Positions 27,412 through 35,413 of a DNA stretch of 44,900 nt are shown one piece after another. Numbering within the stretch: position 1 is the first letter of the stretch; each line of letters starts with the position of its first letter. The position numbers were made by a program, and so were the translations under genes. The stretch is from Methylococcaceae bacterium. Lineage in GTDB: Bacteria > Pseudomonadota > Gammaproteobacteria > Methylococcales > Methylomonadaceae. The notes under the pieces are model-generated. The model did not search any database. It had not been told where the DNA came from and saw only the letters and a program-made list of their open reading frames with translations. The DNA lies in contig CANNKH010000003.1 in assembly GCA_947504985.1 (NCBI GenBank), positions 1 to 44,900 of the forward strand. Reading direction: 5' to 3'.

Positions 27412-27562
27412 CAAGGTATTCCGGTGTTGAAAACGCACGCAGATTAATGTGGTATTTTTGACGATCATTTCAGGCAATCCATCACATTAGCCAATAGCCT
27501 TTTTTGTTACTCTGTATTCGCAGTAACAATTACCCCCATCTATAAAAATTGGAGTGTGCAAC
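27412..27562 (+). promoter_or_regulatory. Leader region of the DUF6345-type gene
   Basis: This stretch has no coding frame. A GG-N10-GC pair (27423/27435) has sigma-54 spacing but poor flanking bases. The gene's ribosome site GGAG is at 27551-27554. ATCTATAAAAA at 27538-27548 also occurs just before the beta-propeller gene (39679-39689). Its meaning is unknown. Confidence 0.25.
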
Positions 27563-28315
27563 ATGTTTATCAATCAAAGAAAGTTGGTGTCCAGCTTATG
27601 TTTACTTACCGTCAGTGCCGTGTCCATGCCGGGGGCTATCGCCGCCGATAGGGAAATTGGCGGTTATGTTGATCGTGCGGAAAGCCGGTTTGTTCGTAAT
27701 GTGTGGAATTTTGTCAAAAATTTCCAAGGCTTTCAAACCATCGGCGCTAATCGTTATAAAAATGTTCAATATTATTGGGCAGAACCCTATATGTTCGACA
27801 GTTCACATGAAAATTATGTCGATAAAATGGATTTGGCCTTTTTTGCTGGTCACGGTAGTTCATATTACATCCAGACTAATCAAAGCACAGGTCAAGGTGT
27901 TGATTTAAGAACAGTTCCTGCTTATGGTGATTTGGCTAATAACGGGGATTTAGAATTTATGATTATTGAATCTTGTAGTACGGTGGCCACAGCGCCTGAT
28001 GCAGCAGATTGGTGGACACCCTATTCACCGATGTTCCAAGGCTTACATCAATTGGTAGGTTTTCGCACGCTTAGCTACTCTGACAACAGCATTCCAAACA
28101 ATTATGCCAATAAGCTAAAAGCGAACGGTGGCGTATGGCAATCATGGTTTGCTGCCCTCAACGAGGAGCGCTATTTTGCAGGCAGTTCAAACGCCGCTTA
28201 TCCAGGTATGGGCAGCGCGATCATGTATACCTCCACTGAGAATGATCGACTTGGCGCTTATGCCGCCGATCCTGCCGGTGGCACAGCAGGTATGAAAACT
28301 TGGTGGCAGTATTAA
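27563..28315 (+). CDS. Exported DUF6345-type, caspase-fold-like protein
   Basis: The 250-residue product has a Sec signal peptide, with cleavage expected after GAIAA near residue 28. The mature part has the two hallmarks of clan CD cysteine peptidases: a hydrophobic strand ending in His-Gly (LAFFAGHGSS, His97) and a second strand ending in Ser-Cys (FMIIESCST, Cys138). The overall pattern, with many Trp and Tyr and a YVD-AES N-terminus, is that of the DUF6345 family. That family assignment is from memory of the pattern. Whether it is an active protease is not shown. ATG 27563 is 8 bases from GGAG; the GTG at 27554 lies in that site. The partner gene follows after 25 bases. Confidence 0.72.
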   Translation: MFINQRKLVSSLCLLTVSAVSMPGAIAADREIGGYVDRAESRFVRNVWNFVKNFQGFQTIGANRYKNVQYYWAEPYMFDSSHENYVDKMDLAFFAGHGSSYYIQTNQSTGQGVDLRTVPAYGDLANNGDLEFMIIESCSTVATAPDAADWWTPYSPMFQGLHQLVGFRTLSYSDNSIPNNYANKLKANGGVWQSWFAALNEERYFAGSSNAAYPGMGSAIMYTSTENDRLGAYAADPAGGTAGMKTWWQY

Positions 28316-28340
28316 TTCTTATCCTTAACGGAGTACCCTC

Positions 28341-29309
28341 ATGAACGCGAAAAAACTTATTTCAACCCTCCTTTTAATCGCTGGAAATGTTGGCCTTATC
28401 GGTACACAAGCATTTGCAGAAACAACTACCGAAAACTTGTTTCTCTACAGCTTTGAGGAAGCCCCGATTCTTAACGTCGAGGCATCGCAAACATTAATGA
28501 AACAATTTTTGGATGGTGAATCAGTCGATAGGCTTAATCCATCACCAGACAAAACAGTACGCTATGTTTCACCTAATGATGTTAATACCACTTTTGAACA
28601 TAATCTTGTGACGGGAGACCTTCGATTTCACCGCAATTTTGCCCGTTACCTGGGGGATTTTGCGCCTGAACTTCCTTCAACAGAGGAAGCTATAAAAGTG
28701 GCGGAACTTTTTCTCGAAGAAAATAAATTGTTACCCGCTAACCCATCGGAATTAAAAATTGCCCATATTGGTGGATTACGTACCACAACCTTAATCGACG
28801 AAAATCATGCTGGACCAGTTATTGATAAATTAATTACACTGAATTATTCTCGTGAAATCAATGGAGTCCCTGTTATTGGTCCAGGATCAAAGCTAATTAT
28901 AGATATTGGTGAAAAAGGTGAAATTCTTAGCTTGACAAGGCATTGGCGGGAATTATCTCCGAAGGGACGTGAAATCAGTCCTGGGGATATGAATTCTTTA
29001 GATGAAGCACAGCGGTTAGTTGCGCTACAAATCAGCAAAGAATTTGGAGAGAAAGCCACCTTTGAGCTAATCGGATCACAGACGGCTTATTTCGATAATA
29101 ATGGCCGGTTGCTGCAACCGGTATACGCTTTCCAGACTAAAGTTTTCTTGCCAGATGAGCAGGCACAAGCGTTCGAGTACCTCAGTGTCATTCCTGTCCT
29201 GAGAAAATCACCAGAACAATTAAATCTGACTAAACTGGATACGAAAGCATTGCGTACGCTGAAAAATGGAGATGCGACCTTGTTCGGAAGACCCGGAAAG
29301 CTGGATTAA
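28341..29309 (+). CDS. Exported protein with PepSY/FTP-like region
   Basis: This 322-residue protein with signal peptide (cleavage after AFA near residue 26) has no enzyme motif that I can see. Residues about 115-215 resemble the FTP/PepSY propeptide modules of secreted peptidases: an EEAIKVAELFLEEN helix, then NYSREINGVPVIGPGSKLIIDIGEKGEI. A second copy may cover 220-295 (SLDEAQRLVALQISKEFG, then LLQPVYAFQTKVFL). It follows the DUF6345-type gene by 25 bases in what appears to be a two-gene operon. Propeptide-like modules usually inhibit or fold a peptidase, so it may act in trans on the upstream product. That link is inference. Confidence 0.65.
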   Translation: MNAKKLISTLLLIAGNVGLIGTQAFAETTTENLFLYSFEEAPILNVEASQTLMKQFLDGESVDRLNPSPDKTVRYVSPNDVNTTFEHNLVTGDLRFHRNFARYLGDFAPELPSTEEAIKVAELFLEENKLLPANPSELKIAHIGGLRTTTLIDENHAGPVIDKLITLNYSREINGVPVIGPGSKLIIDIGEKGEILSLTRHWRELSPKGREISPGDMNSLDEAQRLVALQISKEFGEKATFELIGSQTAYFDNNGRLLQPVYAFQTKVFLPDEQAQAFEYLSVIPVLRKSPEQLNLTKLDTKALRTLKNGDATLFGRPGKLD

Positions 29310-29373
29310 TAGGCTGCAAAGTTGCCGTTTAAGTAATGGGTAAAAAACAACTTTGTTACTTCCGTTGGATGTC

Positions 29374-29406
29374 ATGACTGTCAGTCCTTAAAGGACTGGC
29401 AGTCAT
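29374..29406. terminator. Convergent hairpin between the PepSY-like gene and mltD
   Basis: ATGACTGTCAGTCC at 29374-29387 and GGACTGGCAGTCAT at 29393-29406 form a 14-bp stem with one T-G pair and a 5-base loop. No T tract follows on either strand. Its position between convergent genes suggests a bidirectional 3'-end structure. Confidence 0.55.
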
Positions 29407-29457
29407 TATATTGCCGAGGGTGTCGTACTTGTTTTAAGACCTCAAAGATAATTGCTT

Positions 29458-31143
29458 TCAGGTTGATGAGCGGTTATCAACTAACACTTTAAGTTGTTGT
29501 CCTGGACGAAGGCCTTTACTGAGTACTTCCACGTTCGATTTGCGTAAATCACTCAAAGGTACGTTAAATTTTTTGGCGATTTGTATCAATGAATCGCCCT
29601 GGGCTACCTTGTAATGAACAAGGCGAATGGAAGAAGAGGAAGCGAGCTGAGGATTGGCCGATTTAATGGCGAGTTTTCGCCCTGGAACTAAAGCTGTTTT
29701 TAACGTAATTTTGTTCCAATCAGCAATATCTTTGGGTGTTGCGGAAAACCGTTGGGAAATATTCCAGAAAGTATCGCCTTTCTTTACCGTATAAAACTGA
29801 TTACTGGCGACTTGATGGTTAGTTGTTTTTGAATCAAAAACGTGTTGAATACGTTTACCGGCGACAGGAATTTGTAATGTGCTACCCGATCGTACGGAAT
29901 TAGAGGTTAAATGGTTAGCTTGGCGCAGGTTATTAATCGTTGTATGGTTTTTCTCGGCAATCATTGCCAAGGTTTCCCCCGATTTAACCTTATAACGATT
30001 AGCAATAGTATGAACGTCCTCGCGTTTAATTTCGGTAGCCTTGCTTTCATTACGCTGAACCTGCGCAACAACGGTCGTCTCCGTGCGTATTTTGTTTAAA
30101 TCAACCCGTTCACCAAAGGGGAGTTGAGCCAGATTTCTTTTGAAAGATTGCGCCCGATCAACGGGAACTAATAAACGATGTGGTCCTTGAGGCGCGGTAC
30201 AGGATTTATTAAAACCAGGATTTAGTTTTACAAATTTATCATAAGGGGTATTCGCCAATTGCGCTGCTTTATGTAAATCCAGCGGGGATTTTATATCCAC
30301 TACTTCAAAATAAGGTTTATTAGGGATATGTTGCAAATGAATATTGTATTCTTCTGCATTAGCAAATATTTTGGCAATGGCCAATAACCGAGGCACATAA
30401 TCCACCGTTTCTTCAGGTAAGCTTAATGACCAGTAATCGGTTGGCAAGTTACGCTCTTCATTTTTTTCGATAGACTTTCTTACTCGACCTTTTCCGCAGT
30501 TATACGAGGCAAGGGCAAGCAGCCAATCGCCATCAAAGGTTTCACTCAATTCTTTAAGGTAGGTTGTTGCCGCTTTGGTTGAAGCATAAACATCACGACG
30601 ACCGTCATACCAGGCATTTTGTTGCAAGCCATACTCTTCACCGGTGGAAGGTACAAATTGCCAAAGTCCTGAAGCATCGGCATGTGAATAAGCGTCAGGT
30701 ACGAATGCACTTTCAACAACCGGCAATAATGCCAATTCTCCAGGAATATTTTTTGCCTCGACTTCATCAAGAATATGATGCAGATAAGGTTCTGCACGTT
30801 GCTGGATGATCGCCAAAGAAGCAGGATGTTGCAAATACCAATTGACTTCTTCATCAATTCGGTAATGTTCAATCTCGGGTAACGAATATAACGACAATAA
30901 ACGATCCCAGACGGTGTTACGGTTTGTTAATGCAGTTTTGGATTTATATTTGCCGAATTTGAGGCGGGAACTGGCGTGTGGGTATTGCTCATAAAGGCCA
31001 CTTTGTTCGTCAGTGTTTGAATTACCAGGTAACTGATCACTGAGGCTGAGCGGTTTTTCAGAGGTTCCTGAACAGCCTGCTGCGAGCAGCGCCAGCAAAA
31101 TTAATAGAAAATTAACTGACCTGTTAAAATTAACATGCATCAT
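29458..31143 (-). CDS. mltD: Membrane-bound lytic transglycosylase D with three LysM domains
   Basis: MltD cleaves peptidoglycan glycan strands to 1,6-anhydro products from the outer membrane. The 561-residue protein has a lipoprotein signal with lipobox LAAGC (Cys24), and Ser at +2 after the Cys fits outer-membrane sorting. The SLT domain spans about 125-235, with catalytic Glu144 in LPVVESAF and the GLWQFVPSTGEEYGL and ALASYNCG motifs. Three LysM modules follow (about 375-425, 440-490, 510-557), one more than in the E. coli enzyme. Divergent from it are a yafS-like gene and rnhA, the conserved gammaproteobacterial neighbourhood. ATG 31140 is an equally possible start. Confidence 0.94.
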   Translation of the reverse strand: MMHVNFNRSVNFLLILLALLAAGCSGTSEKPLSLSDQLPGNSNTDEQSGLYEQYPHASSRLKFGKYKSKTALTNRNTVWDRLLSLYSLPEIEHYRIDEEVNWYLQHPASLAIIQQRAEPYLHHILDEVEAKNIPGELALLPVVESAFVPDAYSHADASGLWQFVPSTGEEYGLQQNAWYDGRRDVYASTKAATTYLKELSETFDGDWLLALASYNCGKGRVRKSIEKNEERNLPTDYWSLSLPEETVDYVPRLLAIAKIFANAEEYNIHLQHIPNKPYFEVVDIKSPLDLHKAAQLANTPYDKFVKLNPGFNKSCTAPQGPHRLLVPVDRAQSFKRNLAQLPFGERVDLNKIRTETTVVAQVQRNESKATEIKREDVHTIANRYKVKSGETLAMIAEKNHTTINNLRQANHLTSNSVRSGSTLQIPVAGKRIQHVFDSKTTNHQVASNQFYTVKKGDTFWNISQRFSATPKDIADWNKITLKTALVPGRKLAIKSANPQLASSSSIRLVHYKVAQGDSLIQIAKKFNVPLSDLRKSNVEVLSKGLRPGQQLKVLVDNRSST

Positions 31144-31233
31144 CTTAAGCCTAAGCGTGTAGTTTAAATAAGGTTTCTAGTATATCTTGCTTTTCTTGAA
31201 AAACATCATCCTAATGTCGCATTGAGTGTACAC

Positions 31234-31950
31234 ATGAAGCGTAACTTTCTATTTAATTGGTATCAAACGCCCAGAGGCAAGCTACTAAAAGCGCTTGAAG
31301 CTGACTACTTAAAACGCGCCATTACGGTGAGTTGTCAGCAAACAGTTTTACAGATCGGCGGACTGGGTTGGGAAGATGAGTTTATCGATTGTACGTTGTA
31401 CAAATATTACACCATATTAGATGCTAAAAATCTGGGCTGTCCCACTGCCCGCCAGATTCAGGCTAAGGCTTTTAGCTTGCCACTGAAAAGCGACAGTGTT
31501 GACATGATTATCGTGCCGCATTTGTTGGAGTTTGATAGTTACCGTTTTCAAACTATGCGTGAAATCGAACGTGTTTTGAAACCAGAAGGTATTGTTTTAA
31601 TAATGAATTTTAATCCTTGGAGTATTTGGATTAGATACCAGTTCCTATGGGAAAGAAAATGGTCTGATTCTTGGCGAGGGCATTTTATTGGTCGATCAAG
31701 AGTGTTGGATTGGTTGAAATTGCTGAATTTTGAAGTCACGGTATCATCAGAATTTTATTTGGATAATGTTAAATCCATGCACGGAAAATTTATAACTAAC
31801 AGTAGCGCTTTATCCTCAACCGCTTATGCCATTAAAGCGATAAAACGCCGTTACAATCTAATTCCTCTGACACCTGTTAAAAATGAGTCCCCCCTTCTGG
31901 TTCTCGCTAATTCAATTAATCCCACCGTACAGAAAAATAAGCATGACTAA
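31234..31950 (+). CDS. YafS-like SAM-dependent methyltransferase
   Basis: The 238-residue product is a class I methyltransferase. A weak motif I is [13 protein letters not shown] (about 38-50). The conserved [20 protein letters not shown] block is followed by [22 protein letters not shown], the usual post-motif pattern. It lies between mltD (divergent) and rnhA (overlapping by eight bases), exactly where yafS sits in enterics, so orthology is likely. The substrate is unknown. ATG 31234 is used; a TTG at 31222 is possible but has no better ribosome site. Confidence 0.85.
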   Translation: MKRNFLFNWYQTPRGKLLKALEADYLKRAITVSCQQTVLQIGGLGWEDEFIDCTLYKYYTILDAKNLGCPTARQIQAKAFSLPLKSDSVDMIIVPHLLEFDSYRFQTMREIERVLKPEGIVLIMNFNPWSIWIRYQFLWERKWSDSWRGHFIGRSRVLDWLKLLNFEVTVSSEFYLDNVKSMHGKFITNSSALSSTAYAIKAIKRRYNLIPLTPVKNESPLLVLANSINPTVQKNKHD

Positions 31951-32395
31951 TCTTGTCGTTATTTATACCGATGGCGCTTGTCGCGGCAATCCAGGACCCG
32001 GCGGCTGGGGCGTTACCCTTGAGTTTAAGGGTAAGCTTAAGGAACTTTATGGCGGTGAGCCTGAAACAACCAACAACCGCATGGAATTAATGGCGGCCAT
32101 ACAAGCCTTGGAAACATTAACAAGGCCATGTTGTGTTGAACTCAACTGCGATTCAAGTTATGTGCTTAAAGGCATTACTGAATGGATTGCCAACTGGAAA
32201 AAACGTGGCTGGCAAACTGCGGCTAAACAACCGGTTAAAAATGAAGATCTCTGGCGCCGCTTGGATGCGGCGATTGGCAAGCACACTATCGAATGGAAGT
32301 GGGTAAAAGGTCATTCCGGTAACTTGGGCAATGATCGTGCTGATGCACTCGCTAATCTAGGCATTGATTCGATATTAATAGCTGCGCCCCGCTAA
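31943..32395 (+). CDS. rnhA: Ribonuclease HI
   Basis: RNase HI degrades RNA in RNA-DNA hybrids, clearing primers and R-loops. The 150-residue protein has the catalytic carboxylates Asp10 ([14 protein letters not shown]), Glu48 (NNRMELMA), Asp70 (LNCDSSYV) and Asp134 (GNDRADALA), matching the E. coli numbering. The KGHSG loop and the Trp-rich handle region are present. ATG 31943 overlaps the preceding gene's stop. dnaQ, the usual next gene in this neighbourhood, is absent. Confidence 0.97.
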   Translation: MTNLVVIYTDGACRGNPGPGGWGVTLEFKGKLKELYGGEPETTNNRMELMAAIQALETLTRPCCVELNCDSSYVLKGITEWIANWKKRGWQTAAKQPVKNEDLWRRLDAAIGKHTIEWKWVKGHSGNLGNDRADALANLGIDSILIAAPR

Positions 32396-32427
32396 TCAAC
32401 AAATTAAACACGTTAAAAAATAATATT

Positions 32428-33879
32428 ATGACGCCTATGTTATCCCGCCCTGCCAAAATTCGTGGCTTGGCATTCCTCGGGCTGTTGCTGATGGCACTGG
32501 CTATTCTCGGTGGCATGATCTGGCGCAACCTTCATCACTTTGATACGGTTTTGTCCTATGTTGATTATTCCCACAGGATTCAAAATGTAGCAGTGGGTTT
32601 ACAACAATCCCTTATTACTTATCTGACTGAAAAAAATCCTCATGTTCAACCGGCGACGTTAGTTAAAACGCTCAATGAAATGGATGCGCTAATGACAGAA
32701 AATAGTCAATTATCAGATTCCACCAAGTCAAATCTGGCTGAGGTTAGAGCGATGCTAAAAAATGTCGCTAAACTTGACAGCCAAGAAAAAAATGCCCATT
32801 TAATCAAGTCGCTACAAATAATGACTGAGACGCTCGATTATGAAACAAAGCATCGAGAGAAATTATTGGAGGACATCAATCTTGATACTCAGACTGAGCT
32901 GTATTCGGCACTATTTATTTTTACGATGCTATTACTGGGCGCGATGTTCTTCTTGCATTTTCGGATATTGCACCCGCTTAATGACCTTAGAAAACTACTG
33001 GAACGTCTGACAGAAGAAAATTTCACGCCGATTACGACCGATCATCTTGATCCCTTGTTATTACCCATTTTTAACAGTTATAACGTCATGGTTGCCCAGC
33101 TTGCGGCGTTGGAAGAAGCTCAGCGTTTGTATGCCCAGTCTTTGCAAAGGGAAGTCAGGTTAGCGACGCAGGCCTTACTTGAACAGCAATACAGTCTAGC
33201 CAGAGCTGAACGTCTCGCGGCAATCGGTGAAGTGGCGGCCGAATTAGCGCATGAGATTCGTAATCCTTTGGCGGGAATCCAGATGGCGTTTAACAACCTG
33301 CGCAATGAAATCGATGACCAACAACAATGTGAAAGAATGGAACTCATCAGTGCTGAATTAAAACGTCTGGCGGTATTGCTCAACGATATGTTGAATCAAA
33401 GCAAACATGCGCCCGAAAACGCAACAGATTTTGATATGAATATCATGGTTCGCAATTTGGTTGCTTTAACCCGTTACCAAATTGCCGAATCAATACAATT
33501 GGATATTGATGTGCCTGAAAGGTTAGTGGTGCATTTGCCGGAGAGCGGTATACGTCAAGTATTACTAAACTTGATCTTGAATGCTGCAGATGCACTGGAG
33601 GCCGGTATTGGCTTAATCCAAATTACCGCCCATGCTGATTATCAAGGCTTATGTATCAATGTAATCGATAATGGCTCAGGGTTTTCCCAAGAAATGCTTG
33701 ATTATGGCATACGTCCGTTCCGTACCAGCCGTCAACGGGGTACGGGGCTTGGCTTATCTATGGTGCAGCGCTTCGTTAAAAACATGGGTGGCACTATCCG
33801 GCTTGGCAATCATCAGCCACATGGTGCTTGCGTCACGCTATTATTACCGAAAGGATGTCTTGCTGGAGAAGCCTTATGA
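32428..33879 (+). CDS. Membrane sensor histidine kinase (NtrB/AtoS-like)
   Basis: The 483-residue kinase has two transmembrane segments (about 12-32 and 158-178) flanking a roughly 125-residue periplasmic helical sensor, then a HAMP-like linker. The HisKA dimerisation helix carries phospho-His275 in ELAHEIRNPLAGIQ. The ATPase domain has the N box (LLNLILNAADAL), the G1 motif VIDNGSGF and the G2 motif GTGLGLSMV. It overlaps the response-regulator gene by four bases, so the two form one signalling pair. The signal is unknown. The helical periplasmic domain suggests sensing of a small molecule or a partner protein. Confidence 0.92.
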   Translation: MTPMLSRPAKIRGLAFLGLLLMALAILGGMIWRNLHHFDTVLSYVDYSHRIQNVAVGLQQSLITYLTEKNPHVQPATLVKTLNEMDALMTENSQLSDSTKSNLAEVRAMLKNVAKLDSQEKNAHLIKSLQIMTETLDYETKHREKLLEDINLDTQTELYSALFIFTMLLLGAMFFLHFRILHPLNDLRKLLERLTEENFTPITTDHLDPLLLPIFNSYNVMVAQLAALEEAQRLYAQSLQREVRLATQALLEQQYSLARAERLAAIGEVAAELAHEIRNPLAGIQMAFNNLRNEIDDQQQCERMELISAELKRLAVLLNDMLNQSKHAPENATDFDMNIMVRNLVALTRYQIAESIQLDIDVPERLVVHLPESGIRQVLLNLILNAADALEAGIGLIQITAHADYQGLCINVIDNGSGFSQEMLDYGIRPFRTSRQRGTGLGLSMVQRFVKNMGGTIRLGNHQPHGACVTLLLPKGCLAGEAL

Positions 33880-35270
33880 TAGAAACGCTGCTCGTCATCG
33901 AAGACGAAAAATTATTGGGCTCAGAATTGTGTCGACATTACCGGCAATCCGGCTGGGATGTCGTATTAAGCAGTAACCTCGCTGAAGCCAAAACTTTGCT
34001 ACTTAAAAAAAGGATAGAACCCTTGTTGATACTGTCCGATATGAACTTACCCGACGGTAATGCGCTGGATTTTATGGAAAAAATGAAAATGCATGTTGGC
34101 TATGCCGAGTGGCTATTTTTAACAGGTTACGGCAGCGTACCCGATTCGGTTAGGGCATTGCGATTAGGGGCGTATGACTTTTTGGAAAAACCCTGTGATC
34201 TGGAACGGCTTGATTTAGTGGTTACCAGTGCCGCGCGGAGTGCATCGATACAACGTCGCGTGGTCGATCAAACTAAACAGGGTTATCGCCGATATTCACC
34301 AGATGCCTACGTTGGCCATAGTTTGCAGGCACAAGCAATAAGACAGTTATTAGCTAAACTAACTCAGGTACCGTTTAGTGCATTGATTATCGGTGGCGAA
34401 AGTGGTACCGGTAAAGGTCTGACCGCTCGTATTCTGCATTACGGCGGTACGCGTGCCCAGCAACCCATGATAGAGGTCAATTGTGCAGCCTTACCCAGAG
34501 AGTTGCTAGAATCAGAATTATTTGGTCATGAACCCGGAGCATTTACCGGCGCAACAGGACGTCATCGAGGGCTATTGGAACAAGCAGATGGGGGCATGTT
34601 ATTCATGGATGAAATTGGTGAAATGCCACTGGATTTACAGGCCAAACTGCTGAAAGCGATTGAAGACCATAAAGTCCGGCGCTTAGGCGGTGAAAAGGAA
34701 ATCAGCGTCGATGTCCAGATTGTTGCTGCCAGTAACCGTGATCTGGAACAAATGACACGCACCGGTTATTTTCGTACTGATTTATATCATCGTTTAAGTG
34801 TATTTCATGTGGATTTGCCCCCTTTGCGTGAAGCCGTAGAAGACCTTGATGAATTAGTTCCATTATTTATCGCTGAATATAATGCTAAAGCCGGGCGACA
34901 AGTTAAGGATATTCCCGACGAGGTTTGGGAAAAACTGAAAGCACATTACTGGCCGGGCAATGTCAGAGAATTACGCAACGTTATTGAACGATGTGTATTG
35001 TTCTCCGATGGCGCAACCTTTCCAGGGCAATGGCTGCAACTGCCAGGACAACAGCATAGTGATAAAACCAATAGTTCCGCTGCTACTGAAAACAGCATTT
35101 GTTTGCCGCTGGATGGCAGTATGGCACTTGATGATATGGATCGTTTTGTAATCAAGACCGTATTAGAACGCTCCGGTAATAATTTAACCGCTGCGGCCAG
35201 AGCATTGGGCGTGACTCGCGAAACTTTACGTTATCGGGTGAGGAAATATAATTTAAAAACGGTAGATTGA
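33876..35270 (+). CDS. Sigma-54-dependent response regulator (NtrC family)
   Basis: The 464-residue activator has a receiver domain (phospho-Asp55 in LSDMNLPDG, acidic pocket Glu9/Asp10, Thr83, Lys105). The AAA+ domain carries Walker A GESGTGKG at 173-180, the sigma-54 contact loop GAFTGA at 220-225 and Walker [10 protein letters not shown] near 240-248. A Fis-type helix-turn-helix ends the protein ([19 protein letters not shown]). It is fully competent by motif. A well-formed sigma-54 promoter lies 9 bases after its stop and reads into the phosphoesterase gene, the obvious candidate target. Confidence 0.95.
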   Translation: MIETLLVIEDEKLLGSELCRHYRQSGWDVVLSSNLAEAKTLLLKKRIEPLLILSDMNLPDGNALDFMEKMKMHVGYAEWLFLTGYGSVPDSVRALRLGAYDFLEKPCDLERLDLVVTSAARSASIQRRVVDQTKQGYRRYSPDAYVGHSLQAQAIRQLLAKLTQVPFSALIIGGESGTGKGLTARILHYGGTRAQQPMIEVNCAALPRELLESELFGHEPGAFTGATGRHRGLLEQADGGMLFMDEIGEMPLDLQAKLLKAIEDHKVRRLGGEKEISVDVQIVAASNRDLEQMTRTGYFRTDLYHRLSVFHVDLPPLREAVEDLDELVPLFIAEYNAKAGRQVKDIPDEVWEKLKAHYWPGNVRELRNVIERCVLFSDGATFPGQWLQLPGQQHSDKTNSSAATENSICLPLDGSMALDDMDRFVIKTVLERSGNNLTAAARALGVTRETLRYRVRKYNLKTVD

Positions 35271-35278
35271 AGGTGGCG

Positions 35279-35296
35279 TTGGCGTTGAGTTTGCTT
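35279..35296 (+). promoter_or_regulatory. Sigma-54 (-24/-12) promoter of the phosphoesterase gene
   Basis: TTGGCGTTGAGTTTGCTT matches the sigma-54 consensus at 10 of 13 defined positions. TTGGC is complete at -24 and TTGCT at -12, and the essential GG (35281-35282) and GC (35293-35294) are exactly 10 bases apart. Transcription should start near 35306, giving a leader of about 108 bases to ATG 35414. It lies directly after the gene for a sigma-54 activator. Confidence 0.8.
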
Positions 35297-35413
35297 ATTT
35301 GCTCCTATTGTCATTATCAGGTAATAAAGAACCGCCATGCTTTTGAGGATTTCAATGCAACTGTTGTAATCGCAGCAAAACTATCTTAACTTACTTGATA
35401 CGAGCCTATTTCA

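Noticed and set aside
27423-27436. GG-N10-GC pair upstream of the DUF6345-type gene
   Set aside because: Only the spacing fits. The -24 (CGGTG) and -12 (ACGCA) flanking bases are poor, so it is not called as a promoter.
27549-27908. 119-residue open frame overlapping the DUF6345-type gene
   Set aside because: It is a frame-shadow: no signal peptide or motif, while the other frame has a signal peptide, ribosome site and catalytic-type residues.
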